Origin: Prorocentrum cordatum
Lineage: Eukaryota > Sar > Dinophyceae > Prorocentrales > Prorocentraceae
Assembly (NCBI GenBank): GCA_963575745.1
Contig: CAUYUJ010003071.1
Location: forward strand, 18,450 to 82,449
Direction: 5' to 3'
Length of the DNA stretch: 64,000 bases
The number at the start of each line of letters is the position of its first letter. Position 1 is the first letter of the stretch. The notes beneath the pieces were generated by a model. It was not told the DNA's origin, did no database searches, and saw only the letters and a program-made list of their open reading frames with translations. This document shows, piece after piece, positions 1 to 9,729 of the stretch. A program made the position numbers and the translations under genes.

Positions 1-64
1 AGGTTTCGCCCGCACCATCTCGTTGCCGTTTGCAATGACTCCCGTGCGCTCCTGACACCTGCGG

Positions 65-550
65 ATGGCGCCAGGCTTCGGCGCGGCGCTGCGAGTGCTC
101 GGCTACAACCCGATGTGGGCACACGGCTTGCGGATGCTGGAGATTCTTTTCCACACATGCACGTGCGACGTGGTCCTGCTCTGTGGGACGCAGAACTCTT
201 GTCGTGTGGGATACGGAGTCCTACGATCGCGGATGGAAGGACGACTCATACTAGAAGCGGTGGCACAACCTGGAATGCTCACCACTAAGGCGACGGGCTG
301 CGCCGTGGTCCTGCGCAGGGGGTACTCCGACAGACATGTCATGCGGACGTGGACACCACCCCCACGATTGGCAGGGCGCGGACTCGCGGTTCGCGTACAG
401 AGGGGAGCGATTGATGTGACGTATGGGGTGTTCTACTACCCTCCGCAGCCTCGATCACACCGTGAGAACCGCATCTACCATGAGACGGTGCGCGAGCTCA
501 CGGATTGGTGGCGATCAGTCATGGTTCAGTTGCCTTGCAGGACGCCCCCC
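65..550 (+). pseudogene. LINE-A endonuclease, N-terminal half
   Basis: The frame reads through a segment with CDVVLLCGTQ, the position where LINE EEP endonucleases carry their first catalytic strand, then KATGCAVVLRR, RGLAVRV and a YGVFYYPPQ strand ending at a helix with RELTDWW. These blocks match the order of strands in the N-terminal half of EEP nucleases that nick target DNA for target-primed reverse transcription. The usual metal-binding Glu is not obvious, because the CGTQ segment sits where QETH or QGTQ is usual. The frame then runs into eight cytosines at 545-552 and loses the domain; the next feature picks it up one frame over. I see no signal peptide or membrane segment. The start is arbitrary because the real one is probably upstream of the window. 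Confidence 0.65.
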
Positions 551-551
551 C

Positions 552-1985
552 CTCTTCTACGCGGACTTGAACGACGGTTTGGGTGCGCAGGTTTTGGGAG
601 GACAGCGGTATGAACCACCTTGCTCGGCTTTGGGCGACACGCGCACTCGCAAACGTCGTCGGCAGGGAGCGGGCGATCGGGTGCGCCATCTCCTCACGGA
701 GCAGCGGATGGTCTCGGCCACCTCGTTCGGCCCCTACGCCCCGACATTATATTCCTCTACCACGCCCCCTACGTGCAGCATGATTGACTACTGGTTCCTC
801 CCGAGAGGCTGGCTGGACCGACTGCAGCGGGCCCGTATCGTGCGCAGCGTAGGCGACATCTTGCAACCCGTGCGAGGAGTACCACCACGGGGTCACATCC
901 CCGTCCGCCTGCAGCTCCAGTACAACAAGGACCTTGTAGACCTTCCTCCAGCGCCACATCCCCGATTGAATGGCGACGCTATGTTGGCTGCCATCGTGCG
1001 GGGCGAGGGCAAAGCGGCCTTCCTGGATGACCTGGTCACCCAGCTCCGCGACAGCGAAGCTCACCTTCGCGACCTGGCACTGCGTCCTGCACCCGACGAC
1101 TACTGGGAGGCCTTCGAGCAGCTGCTCTGCACGGTCAGCCACCGTCATTTCGCCAAACCTGCTGATGCACCTCCCCCTCGCGAGTGCCAGGAACGCCGTC
1201 GCCTTCTCGAAGTTCGTGCAGCACTACGACGGGACCGTGCCAACCTGCCACCCTCCGACCTCACGGATGACGCCCTGGCTGCCGCCGAGCAACAGCTGAA
1301 GGAGCTCTCGAGACAACTTGCCGAACAACGCCGACGTGCTCTACTGGCAGCAAAGGAGGACCTGCTCGACCAGGTCCGCCTGGCTTGGAGGGGCAGGCGG
1401 ATGCATGAGGCGGCGCGCCTTTCGCGCCAGGCCGCTCGTTGCCGATTCGGTGCGCGACATCGCGACGGACGGCGGCTGGGCCCCACCGCACTCAGCAAGT
1501 CAGATTGTTTGGAAGTGCGGCGCAAGGGCGGACCGCTGGGCGGCGCGCGGGTGGAGGAGCTGGACTGGACTGCGTGGCGCCAACGACGTGACCATCTTCC
1601 TCTCACCACCCTGTCCGCCGTGGATGAGAGTGAACGAACCTACCGAGCTGCGGAAGACCACGCGGCGTTGACCCCATACTTCCACAAAACGTCCAAGCGT
1701 CGGGCCGTTCCCGTGAACACGGCCCATGCGGAGATTTGGGACTTGTGTCTGTCGGCGGACAAGGAGACGCTCTCTGCGCGGTTGGGGCTCGGCTTCGCTC
1801 CCCCTCCAGTGTGCATGGACATCTTCGAGGCACTGATGCTGCTGGGGCTCACTTTGATCAGGCGCGCTAACCTGGCCCCCCTGCGCTGGTCACGCAGCGC
1901 GGGACGTGGGCTCTGCAAGGGTAACTCCAAGCCTGGGGCGCTCGGCAAGCGCGTGATTCACTCGTTGCCCGCCGCCAGCAAGTTT
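552..1985 (+). pseudogene. LINE-A endonuclease C-terminal half and linker
   Basis: After the C8 run the EEP domain continues one frame over with LFYADLNDGLG, equivalent to the catalytic GDFN strand. It goes on with SMIDYWFLP near 778-800, equivalent to the S-x-IDY substrate strand, and GHIPV near 890-904, equivalent to the closing DHxP motif with its Asp replaced by Gly. About 350 residues follow that are rich in Arg, Ala and Glu, a charged helical linker typical between endonuclease and RT in these elements. It ends at HSLPAASK, just before the T-rich tract, where the RT domain should begin. The missing Asp and the two frame breaks argue for a dead copy. No promoter or ribosome-site logic applies to such an internal segment. 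Confidence 0.65.
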
Positions 1986-2045
1986 TTTTTGTTTGGTTGT
2001 TGTTTTCTTCTTATTATTCTTCTTCTTCCTCGCGCCGCCTCAAGA
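1978..2045 (+). repeat. T-rich/TTC tract interrupting LINE-A
   Basis: A run of nine T followed by TTG, TTC and TTA triplets sits exactly between the LINE linker and the RT domain and shifts the reading frame. It looks like a low-complexity expansion inside former coding sequence. Confidence 0.7.
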
Positions 2046-2815
2046 TCCAGACCCCGCTCCAGGCTTGCGGCTTTGCTCGACACAAGCGTCGAGAAGGCGC
2101 TATGTTGGCGACGCAGTGCCTGTCCTGGCGCTTGCGCGAGGCGGGGGTCAGCTTCGCCAACGCGATGAAGGACCTCTCGAATGCGTTCGGCAGCGTGGCT
2201 TGGCATTCACTCGACGACGTAGTTGAGAACTGCGCCGGCCATGCCGACTGGGCCCTCTGCAAGGCCAGGTGCGAGGGCGGGGTCATCGAGATGAAAACCG
2301 ACGAGGGCACTTTTTACATGAAGCCGAGGGTGGGCGGGATGATGGGCGACCCTTATGTGGTTTCTGCTTTCCTGGGCGCCTTTGTCCGACCGATGCGTTT
2401 TTGGGCTGCTGGCATGGAGGCCAACCAACCTGGGACCTCTCTCTTACGCGGGGCCCTACCAGATGACGACGCGGTTGACCTGTCCCACTGTGCTTATGCC
2501 GACGATCTACATCGCACAATACCTTTCATGGTGGGTTCCACGATGCAGGAGGTCGCTGCGCCCCTGGCCAAGGCAGATGACATTCTCGACGCGGCGCTGA
2601 AGATGGACGGGCTACGACAGAACCGTGAGAAACAAGTCACCAGCTTTCATTTCTGCGGGAAGCGTGCCGTGGCCTGCAAACAATGGATGAGCAGACAGGG
2701 AGCTGTTGAAGGCAAAGTGCAAGACGTCGCCAGATACTTGGGACCTGCGTTTCCCCCTACGCAGACGACATCGCACGAGCTGGCTCGCAGGTTTTCTGCG
2801 ACGCATTTTTTTTAG
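2033..2815 (+). pseudogene. LINE-A reverse transcriptase core
   Basis: This frame carries the RT palm. AMKDLSNAFGSVAWHS corresponds to motif A, where the second catalytic Asp region normally reads DxxKAFD; here the Asp-x-x-Asn-Ala-Phe spacing is kept. GGMMGDPYV corresponds to the QGDP-like motif B. CAYADDLHRT at about 2488-2515 is the catalytic YADD box. REKQVTSFHFCGK after it resembles the motif D/E region. The protein would copy element RNA at the nicked target in the nucleus. The N-terminal RT motifs are damaged by the preceding T-rich tract. The frame stops at a T8 run (2806-2813) with ATHFF, and the same sequence resumes one base over. It is therefore a frameshifted remnant rather than a usable gene. 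Confidence 0.75.
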
Positions 2816-3387
2816 TCTTGGAGGAGTCTGGTCTTTGAAGATCCCGCGAAGGTGGAAGCGTACCCTGTTCCTTTCACTCGTGCAGAACACGCTGTTGTCC
2901 GCTATGGAGTGTTTCTGCTTGAGCGACCATCAGTACAGCGTGATGGGCGCCCGCCTTGCCAAGCTGGGCAGGATTGCGACGTGTGGCGGTGCTTCTTGGA
3001 TGGGGCCCACTCACCCAAAAAGCTTGGCCAACAAACGCGTCTTGGATTTCTGGAAGGTGGCCCCGTGCAAATTGGAGCTTCGGGCCAGGAGGCTCTCTTG
3101 GTATCAGTCTTGGGCCCGTTTCCCAGAAGCCGGCAAACAGATTTGGGCGGTCCGTTTCTCCCTCCTCGATTTTGAGCCCGGGAACTTCGACCCCTGCGAG
3201 CCCGAGCACGGCCTCTCCAACTATGCGTCGCCCTGGGCCCTTCAGATGCGCTCTGATCTTCACGCTGTCGCTGCCGCCTGCCTGGGCCACTCGGACCTCC
3301 TACTGGACCTCGCGGAGCCCCCTTGGCACCTGTACACGTCCGAGGATAAGCGTAGGGAGCTCCTCGAGATTGAGTTCGGGGAGTATA
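2814..3387 (+). pseudogene. LINE-A RT thumb and C-terminal region
   Basis: One frame over from the RT core, sequence coding for FFSLGGVWSLKIPRRWKR begins at the T8 run and continues for about 190 residues. It includes LFLSLVQNTLLSAME, a Trp-rich FWKVAPCKLELRARRLSWYQSW segment and LSNYASPWALQMRSDL. This is the post-catalytic region of dinoflagellate LINE RTs, where the thumb and a conserved Arg/Trp-rich block lie. I recognise it from its order after the YADD box and its coding-like composition rather than from a named domain. The frame loses sense near 3388, where the tail domain continues one frame away. It is a broken part of the same element. Confidence 0.5.
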
Positions 3388-3388
3388 G

Positions 3389-3763
3389 GCCTCTGTCTTC
3401 ACGGTCTGCGTGGCCCCACCGGGCTTGGAGGTGGCGGGGGAGGAGTACGTGCTCAGGGACCTTGAGGTGGAGGTGGGAGACGAGGAGGAGATGTACACGT
3501 GCACGCACACGCAGGATGGGATCACTTGTGGGGCTTCTTTCCGCACTCCTAGGGGTCTTACTGAACGCCTTCGGCATCGTCATCGTATTAGAAATGTGGC
3601 GCACATTCTCACACCCTCTAACTCGCGCATCGTGCGCCAAAGCACGTTCGCGACCCAGACTACAGCTAGCAGGCACCTCCAGAGTGCGATCCGACGCGGC
3701 CGATGCGATCCGAGTGGGGCCTCTTCTATCACAGCCTTTCTGGAGCCTCAGATCTGCAAGTGA
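3389..3763 (+). pseudogene. LINE-A zinc-finger-like tail
   Basis: The frame opens with VCVAPPGLEVAGEEYVLRD, an acidic stretch follows, and then a Cys/His-rich segment: MYTCTHTQDGITC, SFRTPRGLTERLRHRHR and a second weaker unit ending in TTASRHLQSAIRRGRC. The spacing Cys-x-Cys... Cys, then Phe, Leu and paired His resembles C2H2 fingers found at the C-terminus of many LINE polyproteins, where they help bind nucleic acid. One finger is incomplete, since the second unit lacks its Cys pair. The frame ends in a stop at 3761-3763, probably the natural end of the LINE polyprotein. It is joined to the previous frame by a one-base shift near 3388. Confidence 0.5.
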
Positions 3764-3923
3764 CAACTGTGCGAGTTCGAGGGCGCGAACTACGACGACT
3801 TCCGTAAACATCTACTCGAGCATCTTCCCGTTCATGTCTTCGCACCGGCACTTCATGCCAAAGACTCTTCTTTTCGTGGTACTGATGGCCGCGGCCGCAT
3901 CCAGTGCACCCGCCACTTTGGAG

Positions 3924-4624
3924 ATGCCCGAATGGATGATGACGCCTGCCAAGAGGGACGCGGACCCAGGATCGGGGGCGAAGGAGAAGAAGGGCCGCAA
4001 TGATTCGACTCAGCCGAAGGCCGACTCGATGGTGAACAGCTCTGCGAAGCTGGTGCTGAACCTGGAGAGGAGGGTGGCGATGCTGGAGTCAGTGGTCTAT
4101 CGCGCCTTTTTCGTGCAAGAGGGCGCGGACTCCCTCGGAGCGGAGTGCGCGCAGGCCAACAAAAAATACGACGACGACTCCAAGTCTCTCAAGGAGAGAC
4201 AGCGATCAGGAGAACACATCGACTGGAAGGCTCGCGGCGCCCCTCAGGTCGCTCTCTTCGCGGTCATCATCAAGCGGGCCATTGGCCAGCTGGCGCCAGA
4301 GGGTCGGGCGCGCACCGCACAGGGCCACACTGCCATGACGGAGTTCTGGACGAAGGTCGTTCGTATGCAGACTCCTGCACAGCTGGGCTTGTTCGTGCTA
4401 CAGTGCCGCTACAAAAGGCTCGCCAGGTCAAGGAGGGCCAGGACGAACCTATGGAGAAGAGAGGAGTCCTCACGGTGGCGCTCAACACTCAGGACCTCGA
4501 GACAGCGAGGACGCTATGGCCCATTATGATGGAGTACCTGGTCAAGGTGGAGCAGCGCGAGCCCATTCCTGGAGCGGCCCCACGCGGTCCGACGGAGAGA
4601 TGGCTGGGATCACAGATCAAGTGA
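3924..4624 (+). pseudogene. LINE ORF1-like protein, downstream of LINE-A
   Basis: An ORF begins with MPEWMMTPAKR, a Lys/Gly-rich patch follows (GSGAKEKKGRND), then a helical region, VLNLERRVAMLESVVYRAF, with coiled-coil-like heptads, and a basic C-terminal part. A one-base shift at the AAAA of 4412-4415 moves the frame, which then reads KARQVKEGQDEPMEKRGV to a stop at 4622-4624. The basic patch plus coiled coil suggests the RNA-binding ORF1 product of a LINE. It lies after the zinc-finger tail of LINE-A, so it would belong to a second element in head-to-tail order whose body is lost at the repeat tract and assembly gap. Alternatively it is a second ORF of LINE-A. I cannot decide between these from the window. 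Confidence 0.45.
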
Positions 4625-5130
4625 ACCCGACTTCACATGTGACTTGTGCTGGTGCTGTGATTGAGGGCTCTGCGTTGAATATGAATGCATCTAGCCAGTC
4701 TCATGACACAGTGATTGCCCGCCGCATGTCGCCTGCCTTTGCTACCCCACTGGCGACTTCGGCTAGGCTCAGGGATTTGATTTCCAGGGGCGTGGTTCTT
4801 CGGGATGTCCTGGACCGCACGTTTGCTGCGCCTTCTTACGCGGACCCCGGGCTCCCGAATGCGCCAGTGATGGTGGTGCCTAAGGCGGCTCCCACCAATA
4901 CTAAGGGAAAGGGAGGTGGTCGTGGTACTGTCCGTGAGGGTACGTGCTGAAGCCTGGTCCTCTCAGCTGGGCATCTCCCTGGCTGCGCGCCCTGATGGGA
5001 GACCGCTCGGTAGAGGCGGCGCGGGTCGGCACCCGACTGGCCACCCGCCCGCAGGGAGTTTCGAGCTGCAAACGCAGCGCGCAGGGCTTGGCGATGCCTC
5101 GAGTTCGTGGTTTCAGGAGCCCCATTGCGT
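4625..5130. other. No recognisable gene
   Basis: Unique-looking sequence between the ORF1-like frame and the pyrimidine-rich tract. A short open frame from about 4600 to 4950 ends in a Gly/Lys-rich peptide and may continue the LINE, but I recognise no domain. Confidence 0.4.
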
Positions 5131-5663
5131 TATTCTATTATATTATATTCTCCTCCTCCTCCTGCTGGCCCCCCTCTTCCTCCACCTCCCTCACCCGCCC
5201 TCTTCTTAGGACTCCTCTTCGCCCTATCCCCCTCTCTCCCCACCTCCTCCTCCTCCCTTTTCGCAAGCTCCCTGGGACCCCCCCACGCACCACCGGCGTC
5301 GCGATCCGTTCCCAACGTGGGCACCCTGGAGTCTCGACCCGTGGCATGTGGGACTGGCTTCCCACCCCGAGCCGGGCCTGGCAGAAGGCCCCGTGGAGGG
5401 CGCATCGGTGAAAACAAAACCTCCCGCCGTGATCGTGCTCACGTCCGCGAAGGGTCGGATGGGTGGTCACTTTGTCGAGCCCCCCCCCCTACCTCCCCCG
5501 ACGGGGCGTAGGAGGGGGAGAAGGAGGATGAGGAGGAGGAGGAAGATGAGGAGGAAGATGAGGAGCAGAACGAGGAAGGGGACCATGACGCTGATGAGAA
5601 GGAGGAAGGGAAGGGGGAGGGGTAGGATGAGGAGGAGGAGGAGGAGGGGGAGGAGGAGGAGGA
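5131..5663. repeat. Polypyrimidine then polypurine tract up to assembly gap
   Basis: CTC/TCC-rich sequence at 5131-5270 gives way to GGA/GAG-rich sequence at 5505-5663 that runs straight into the N gap. The long charged and Ser-rich open frames here are low-complexity artefacts. Confidence 0.85.
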
Positions 5664-5763
5664 NNNNNNNNNNNNNNNNNNNNNNNNNNNNNNNNNNNNN
5701 NNNNNNNNNNNNNNNNNNNNNNNNNNNNNNNNNNNNNNNNNNNNNNNNNNNNNNNNNNNNNNN
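5664..5763. other. Assembly gap of 100 N
   Basis: One hundred N, flanked by GGA repeats on the left and GGC-rich sequence on the right. The round length suggests a scaffolding gap of unknown true size. Confidence 0.99.
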
Positions 5764-5937
5764 GGCCGCGAGCCCCCTGCGCGGCCGAGGCCCCGCGCGG
5801 CGGCCGGCGGCGGGCGCCAAGCGGCGGCTCGGCGATGGCATGCGGCCGCCCGCGCTCGGCCGGCGCCGGCCGGCGGCGAGGAGGCGGGCTCTCCGCGCTC
5901 GGCGCCCGGCCGGCCGATGCCTCCGCCCTTTTTACTA

Positions 5938-6180
5938 TCTCGCCCTGTCCCTCTCCGTCTCGCTTTCTCTCTATCTCTCTCTCTCTCTCTATTGTTGTTG
6001 GTACCCCTCTCTCTCTTCCTCCCTCTCTCTCTCTCATCTATGTCTATTTCTCTTTCTCGTTCTCTCTCTCTCTCTCTGTTTTGTCTCTCTCTCTCTCTCT
6101 CTATGTGTTTTTTTGTTTCTCTCTCTCTACCTCTCTTTTTTATATGCATATACATATTTATACAACATATATATATGATA
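5938..6180. repeat. CT-dinucleotide-rich microsatellite
   Basis: About 240 bases dominated by CTCTCT with TTT and TAT interruptions, ending in an ATATAT run at 6140-6180. Confidence 0.9.
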
Positions 6181-6550
6181 GATGTATACATCTCCCTCTC
6201 TAAGGCTGCCGAGGTCATCGATGCGGACGCAGCCAGGGGCAAGACATCGATCCACCCAGAGTGGCCACGCAGTGTGGTGCTGCGCTGCCCACAGGCGGCC
6301 AGAGCATGCCTGCTCAGCCGCGGCCACGTGACCCAAGCTGAGGGGGGGAACCTCCCTGATGAACCGACCTTCAGCCTGGCCCATATGGGTATGTATATCA
6401 TGTCTTCCCCATCGCACTGAGTGAGGCCCAGCAAGAACTGCTGCTTCATACGCTCAGGAAAGGGGCGGGGTCTGAACCGAACAAGACCAAGCCACCAGCG
6501 AGCGGACCAAAAGCCCAAGCCGACAGGAACACTCCGAACAGACGGGGCTA

Positions 6551-6829
6551 GAGTGCACCAGCGCGCGAGCCCTGACAGACGCCCTCGGACACGACCCCGA
6601 GCAGACCAACGGTGGAAACCACAGAGCCCGCTCTACGTTTGCCAAGCATAGAGGCGTCTGCATCGCCGTGCTGGGGGCCCTCGTGGATACTACCAAAGAT
6701 AGCCCATCCGTCACTGCCCTTCTCGTGACCACGCGATGGGCGAAATTCCTCACCCTCCTCTTTGCCCCGACCACCGCCGCCAGGCGGAGTGCCGCAGCGC
6801 GACTGAAGAACGCCGCCGACGGTGCTACA
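6551..6829 (+). pseudogene. LINE-B endonuclease, N-terminal fragment
   Basis: From the codons after a stop at 6548 the frame reads ECTSARALTDALGHDP, then FAKHRGVCIAVLGALVD, SPSVTALLVTT and FLTLLFAPTTAARRSAA. EEP endonucleases of dinoflagellate LINEs have the same succession: a strand with HRGV-x-hydrophobic, a strand reading V-x-x-hydrophobic-T, a strand ending in YAP, and a helix rich in Arg and Ala. The upstream Glu-containing strand is not visible. The fragment is cut at 6830 by an AT-rich microsatellite, and the rest of the domain appears after it at 7088. The order is clear, but identity of individual residues is weak because of decay. It could not encode a working enzyme. Confidence 0.45.
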
Positions 6830-6965
6830 TGTATACATATGTATATATGTATAGTTGTGTACATATACATATATGATCATGTATATATGTGTATGTAGAT
6901 ATGTGTGTTTACACACAGACCTGCATTTGACTATATATATATATATACAGATACATATATGTGCA
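6830..6965. repeat. ATGTATAC/TATATA microsatellite inside LINE-B
   Basis: About 135 AT-rich bases of alternating purine and pyrimidine (TATATG, TACATA, TATATA) separate the two endonuclease fragments. Confidence 0.9.
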
Positions 6966-7087
6966 TAGCTTCCGTCTGCGGCACACTGGATTCCGACATC
7001 GCGCCCCGATTCAAATGGGGCTGGGGCGCGGCAAGCAGAGCCGGAGACGGGCCATATCCCTATGCATCGACGCCGTGCGACGCAAGC

Positions 7088-7470
7088 GGCCCCGCTTTCT
7101 TGCCACGCATCCTCGCCCACGGGTGGGCCAACATCGCAACTGGGCACCCGGGCGAACGAGCTTGCATATGCGGGCGGTATCTTGACCTCGGTCGCCAGGG
7201 ACGGGCAGGGCGCGCATTGACTGCGTCTTCGCCAACAGCAGAAGTAGAGAACTCGTTGCAAACTGCGCCCTGCTGCACGACCCCCGCCCCCCCACCCTTT
7301 CCCACGCCACGCAGCATCTCGGGCTCCTTGCGTTGCTGGACCTCGACGCTGCTGGACATCCAGCGTTGCGCAATGCTGCGTCGCGCGCTTGGCTACTGGC
7401 GTGGATGAGCGACGAGCCCTTGGCGACCGCATCGGGCTTGCCTACCGCACTCGGACGGGCGAGGCCCACG
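7088..7470 (+). pseudogene. LINE-B endonuclease, C-terminal fragment
   Basis: AFLPRILAHGWANIATGHP is followed, after a one-base shift, by AYAGGILTSVARDGQGARIDCVFAN, then LLHDPRPPT and HLGLLALLDLDA. The block G-x-G-ARIDCVFAN is the substrate-binding IDY/IDL strand of EEP nucleases, and the His-containing segment before LLALLDLDA sits where the catalytic SDH is expected. The Asp of SDH is lost. The second part lies in a single frame from about 7177 to beyond 7470. The sequence that follows, to 8000, is coding-like but unrecognised and probably belongs to the linker. This fragment is the better preserved half of the LINE-B endonuclease. Confidence 0.5.
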
Positions 7471-8073
7471 AAACCAACGACGTGGACACATTGTCCTGAC
7501 TTCGCCAATCAGGATGCACGCGCCTGCCGCGCCGAGCCCCGCCCAAGAAATCAGCAGCAGGACCGAGGCGGATCGCGCGAAGAACCCATTGAGCATGACA
7601 GCGCATCGCGCCACCACGAAGCATGCGCCGCCCTTCTTGTCCACCCCGAGCACTGAGCCGCAAGCCGCGCCATCATCGCTCTCGACTCGCTGCGGCGCCA
7701 ACTCGAAGCGGCACGATACCACTTGCGACGGCCCTTGCTTACGATATCACACATGGGACCAGCCGTCCTTGGCTGCGAGGACGCATGAAGCGCGCGCGCA
7801 CGGCGGCGAGCGCCTGCGACCAAAGGCGGCCTCGCAGAGTTCCCCGCCGACCTGCGGCTGGACGACCTCGCCCCATCCGCAACGGCGCAGCTGAAAAGGT
7901 AGCCAATGGGACAAAGCCAGCCGCAGTAAAGCCAGCCGATACCGTATGAGAGCCACTAGCGGAGGTAGGGCGGAAAGCTGGTGGGTCACGGCGGCTGGCG
8001 CTGCCAGTGCGGGCAATACTTCTGTCCAGACCCACTGCAGTATGGAGTTTCGGGCTCCCTTCCCAAGAAACCC
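7471..8073. other. LINE-B linker remnant, no domain recognised
   Basis: Several overlapping short frames on both strands. The fragment LDSLRRQLEAARYHLRRP near 7680-7735 has the helical, Arg-rich look of a LINE linker. Nothing else can be supported. Confidence 0.3.
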
Positions 8074-8191
8074 GAGGCGCACTGGATATGGATAAGTTTG
8101 CCCCCATAGAGGCTCGATGTTCATCCATATCCAGTGCGCCTCTGCCTTGTGGCGCCGCTTCCAAAAAAGTCCAAGAGGCGCTGGATATGGA
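8074..8191. repeat. 20-bp perfect inverted repeat with third half-copy
   Basis: The 20 bases at 8074-8093 are the exact reverse complement of 8123-8142, with a 29-base loop. A third, direct half-copy (GAGGCGCTGGATATGGA) lies at 8175-8191. Confidence 0.85.
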
Positions 8192-8299
8192 CACGAGTCT
8201 TGCCCGCAGCCAGCGCGGCGCGCCTGAGCGCGTCGCGCAGCGGGCCCCCCTCGCGCGCTGGCCGCCGTGCGCGCGGACGGCGGCAACGCAAGCAAGAGT

Positions 8300-8365
8300 G
8301 CGCCCGCCCCCTCCTCCTCCTCCTCCTCCTCCTGCCCCTCCTCCTCCTCCTCCTCCTCCTCCGAC
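8300..8365. repeat. CTC microsatellite
   Basis: Roughly twenty CTC triplets with one CTG interruption, inside LINE-B. Confidence 0.9.
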
Positions 8366-8625
8366 TGTGCGTCACCAGACTCACAGTCACAAAGCGACGA
8401 AGCATCCACCCAGAGCGGGCGGCCATGGCGCATGGCTTCTCAAAGAGGCAGCGACGCTGCCCGGCGGAGTCCTGCGCCACTCTGCCAATGCCCTGAGAGC
8501 CATGCAGCGCACGGGGGATGATGCCTGAGCTCCGCTTCCACATTCCGAGCCATTGCCTTCGGAAAGGGAGGGGAAGCGTCAGCTGACCAGCGATTGCTGG
8601 CAGTCATGTAGATAGGGATGCACGC

Positions 8626-9300
8626 GTGGGAAGCACCAGCTTACCGCAGTTCAGCGCCATGGAGAGCCCACTGGACCCAGGCAGAGCTTCGCCACGGCAC
8701 CGCACGCCACCGTCAGAGACGCCAGCATCACGCTGGCACTACGGGTGGAGCGCGCCCGACACCTACAGGGGGCCCCCGGGTGGAGCTGTACTCGACAGGC
8801 GAGCGTGTTTCAACTACCTCGTTACGGACATCGGTTTCAACTTGGCGCTGCGCGCCGGACGCCCGCCGGACATCGTCCAAGCCAGAAGATGCGTCTACGA
8901 TAAACACCGCGGGTGCGTTTGCAGCGGAGGGGCGCCGCTACGCGCCACAATCCCCAGACGTGACTTTTGCCGACGACGGTAACTCCACCGCGCCCACTGC
9001 TAGACAGCCCCAAGCTGCACTCGACGAGACTGTCCTCTTCGACCGCTTTCCAGGCCGAAACATTCCCCCTGGTAAAGTTGTTGGCTGGGCAGTCGGCGAA
9101 GAGCGCCATCGCCAGGCGGCTGCTCTCGAGCTTATCTGACACCCGCTGCGAGCTCAACGTCATGCGAAGCTTGCGGGAGGCTACGTCAGCGTGGCCCCTG
9201 TAGCGGACGATGCCAAGCTGGGCCTGGCGGCCACCGCGGATGCCCAAGTCCGGCGCGCTATGCCAGACCCGCGCGCAGCGGGCGCGCCCCGAAGGCGCCC
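8626..9300 (+). pseudogene. LINE-B reverse transcriptase remnant
   Basis: The first frame gives LDRRACFNYLVTDIGFNLAL, RAGRPPDIVQARRCVYDKHRG, matching the RT region where DxxKAFD is followed by a helix with A-x-x-hydrophobic-G-x-P-x-x-hydrophobic and an aromatic Y. Here the first motif-A Asp is kept and Phe-Asp has become Phe-Asn. One frame over, VTFADDGNST at about 8960-8985 is the catalytic F/Y-ADD box. AALDETVLFDRFPG and then, one more frame over, SAKSAIARRLLSSLSDTRCELNVMRSLRE follow as the usual post-catalytic helices. A last shift gives VAPVADDAKLGLAATADAQ. At least three frameshifts in 700 bases make this a fossil RT. It ends where the foldback at 9337 is inserted. Confidence 0.5.
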
Positions 9301-9336
9301 ATGTCGCGCGCGCGCCCGCTCGGTCAGGCCCCGCGC

Positions 9337-9535
9337 TGCTAGCAGTAAGTCGGGCCTGTCCCCCTACAGGGGGATTTTCGACGAAAAATTAAAAAAATAC
9401 CCCAAACATAGTCAAGAAGTACTCTGGGGGCTATGTTTTGAGTATTTTTTCACTTTTTGGTGGTATTTTTGGTGTACTGTTATGTTTCGTCGGAGATCCC
9501 CCTGCATGGGGGACACGCCCGACATAATGCTAGCA
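9337..9535. mobile_element. Foldback/MITE inserted in LINE-B
   Basis: The two ends, starting TGCTAGCA, are reverse complements for about 50 bases with a few mismatches. An inner AT-rich inverted pair (CCCCAAACATAG / CTATGTTTTGAG) extends the palindrome to almost the whole 199 bases. It has no coding capacity. Its AT-rich centre contrasts with the GC-rich flanks. Confidence 0.7.
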
Positions 9536-9729
9536 CGCGCGCCGCAGATGCCGACGTCCAAGCCCCCGGCGCGAGAGCGCGCGACCTCTGCAACAAAAAC
9601 TTCGCGTCGGCCGCCGCTCGGCTCCCGGGGGCCCTCCTGGACCTCGCGCGGCGGGCCCCCCCGGCGCTCTCGCAGTCCCCCCGGGCGCGCCTCTGGGCCG
9701 GGCGCCGTCGCGCCATCGGCCCTTCTCGG

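Larger units (their letters stand above)
1..3770 (+). mobile_element. LINE-A: degraded non-LTR retrotransposon
   Basis: Consecutive plus-strand reading frames give, in order, an endonuclease/exonuclease/phosphatase (EEP) domain, a long linker, a reverse transcriptase with a YADD box and a Cys/His zinc-finger tail. This is the layout of dinoflagellate LINE-type retrotransposons. The frames are broken by single-base shifts at a C8 and a T8 run, by another near 3388, and by a T-rich intrusion at 1978-2045. The 5' end lies outside the window. It is not functional as read. Confidence 0.8.

Noticed and set aside
5439-6518. 359-codon minus frame crossing the assembly gap
   Set aside because: Consists of N, GGA and CT repeats translated as Ser/Glu/Arg runs.
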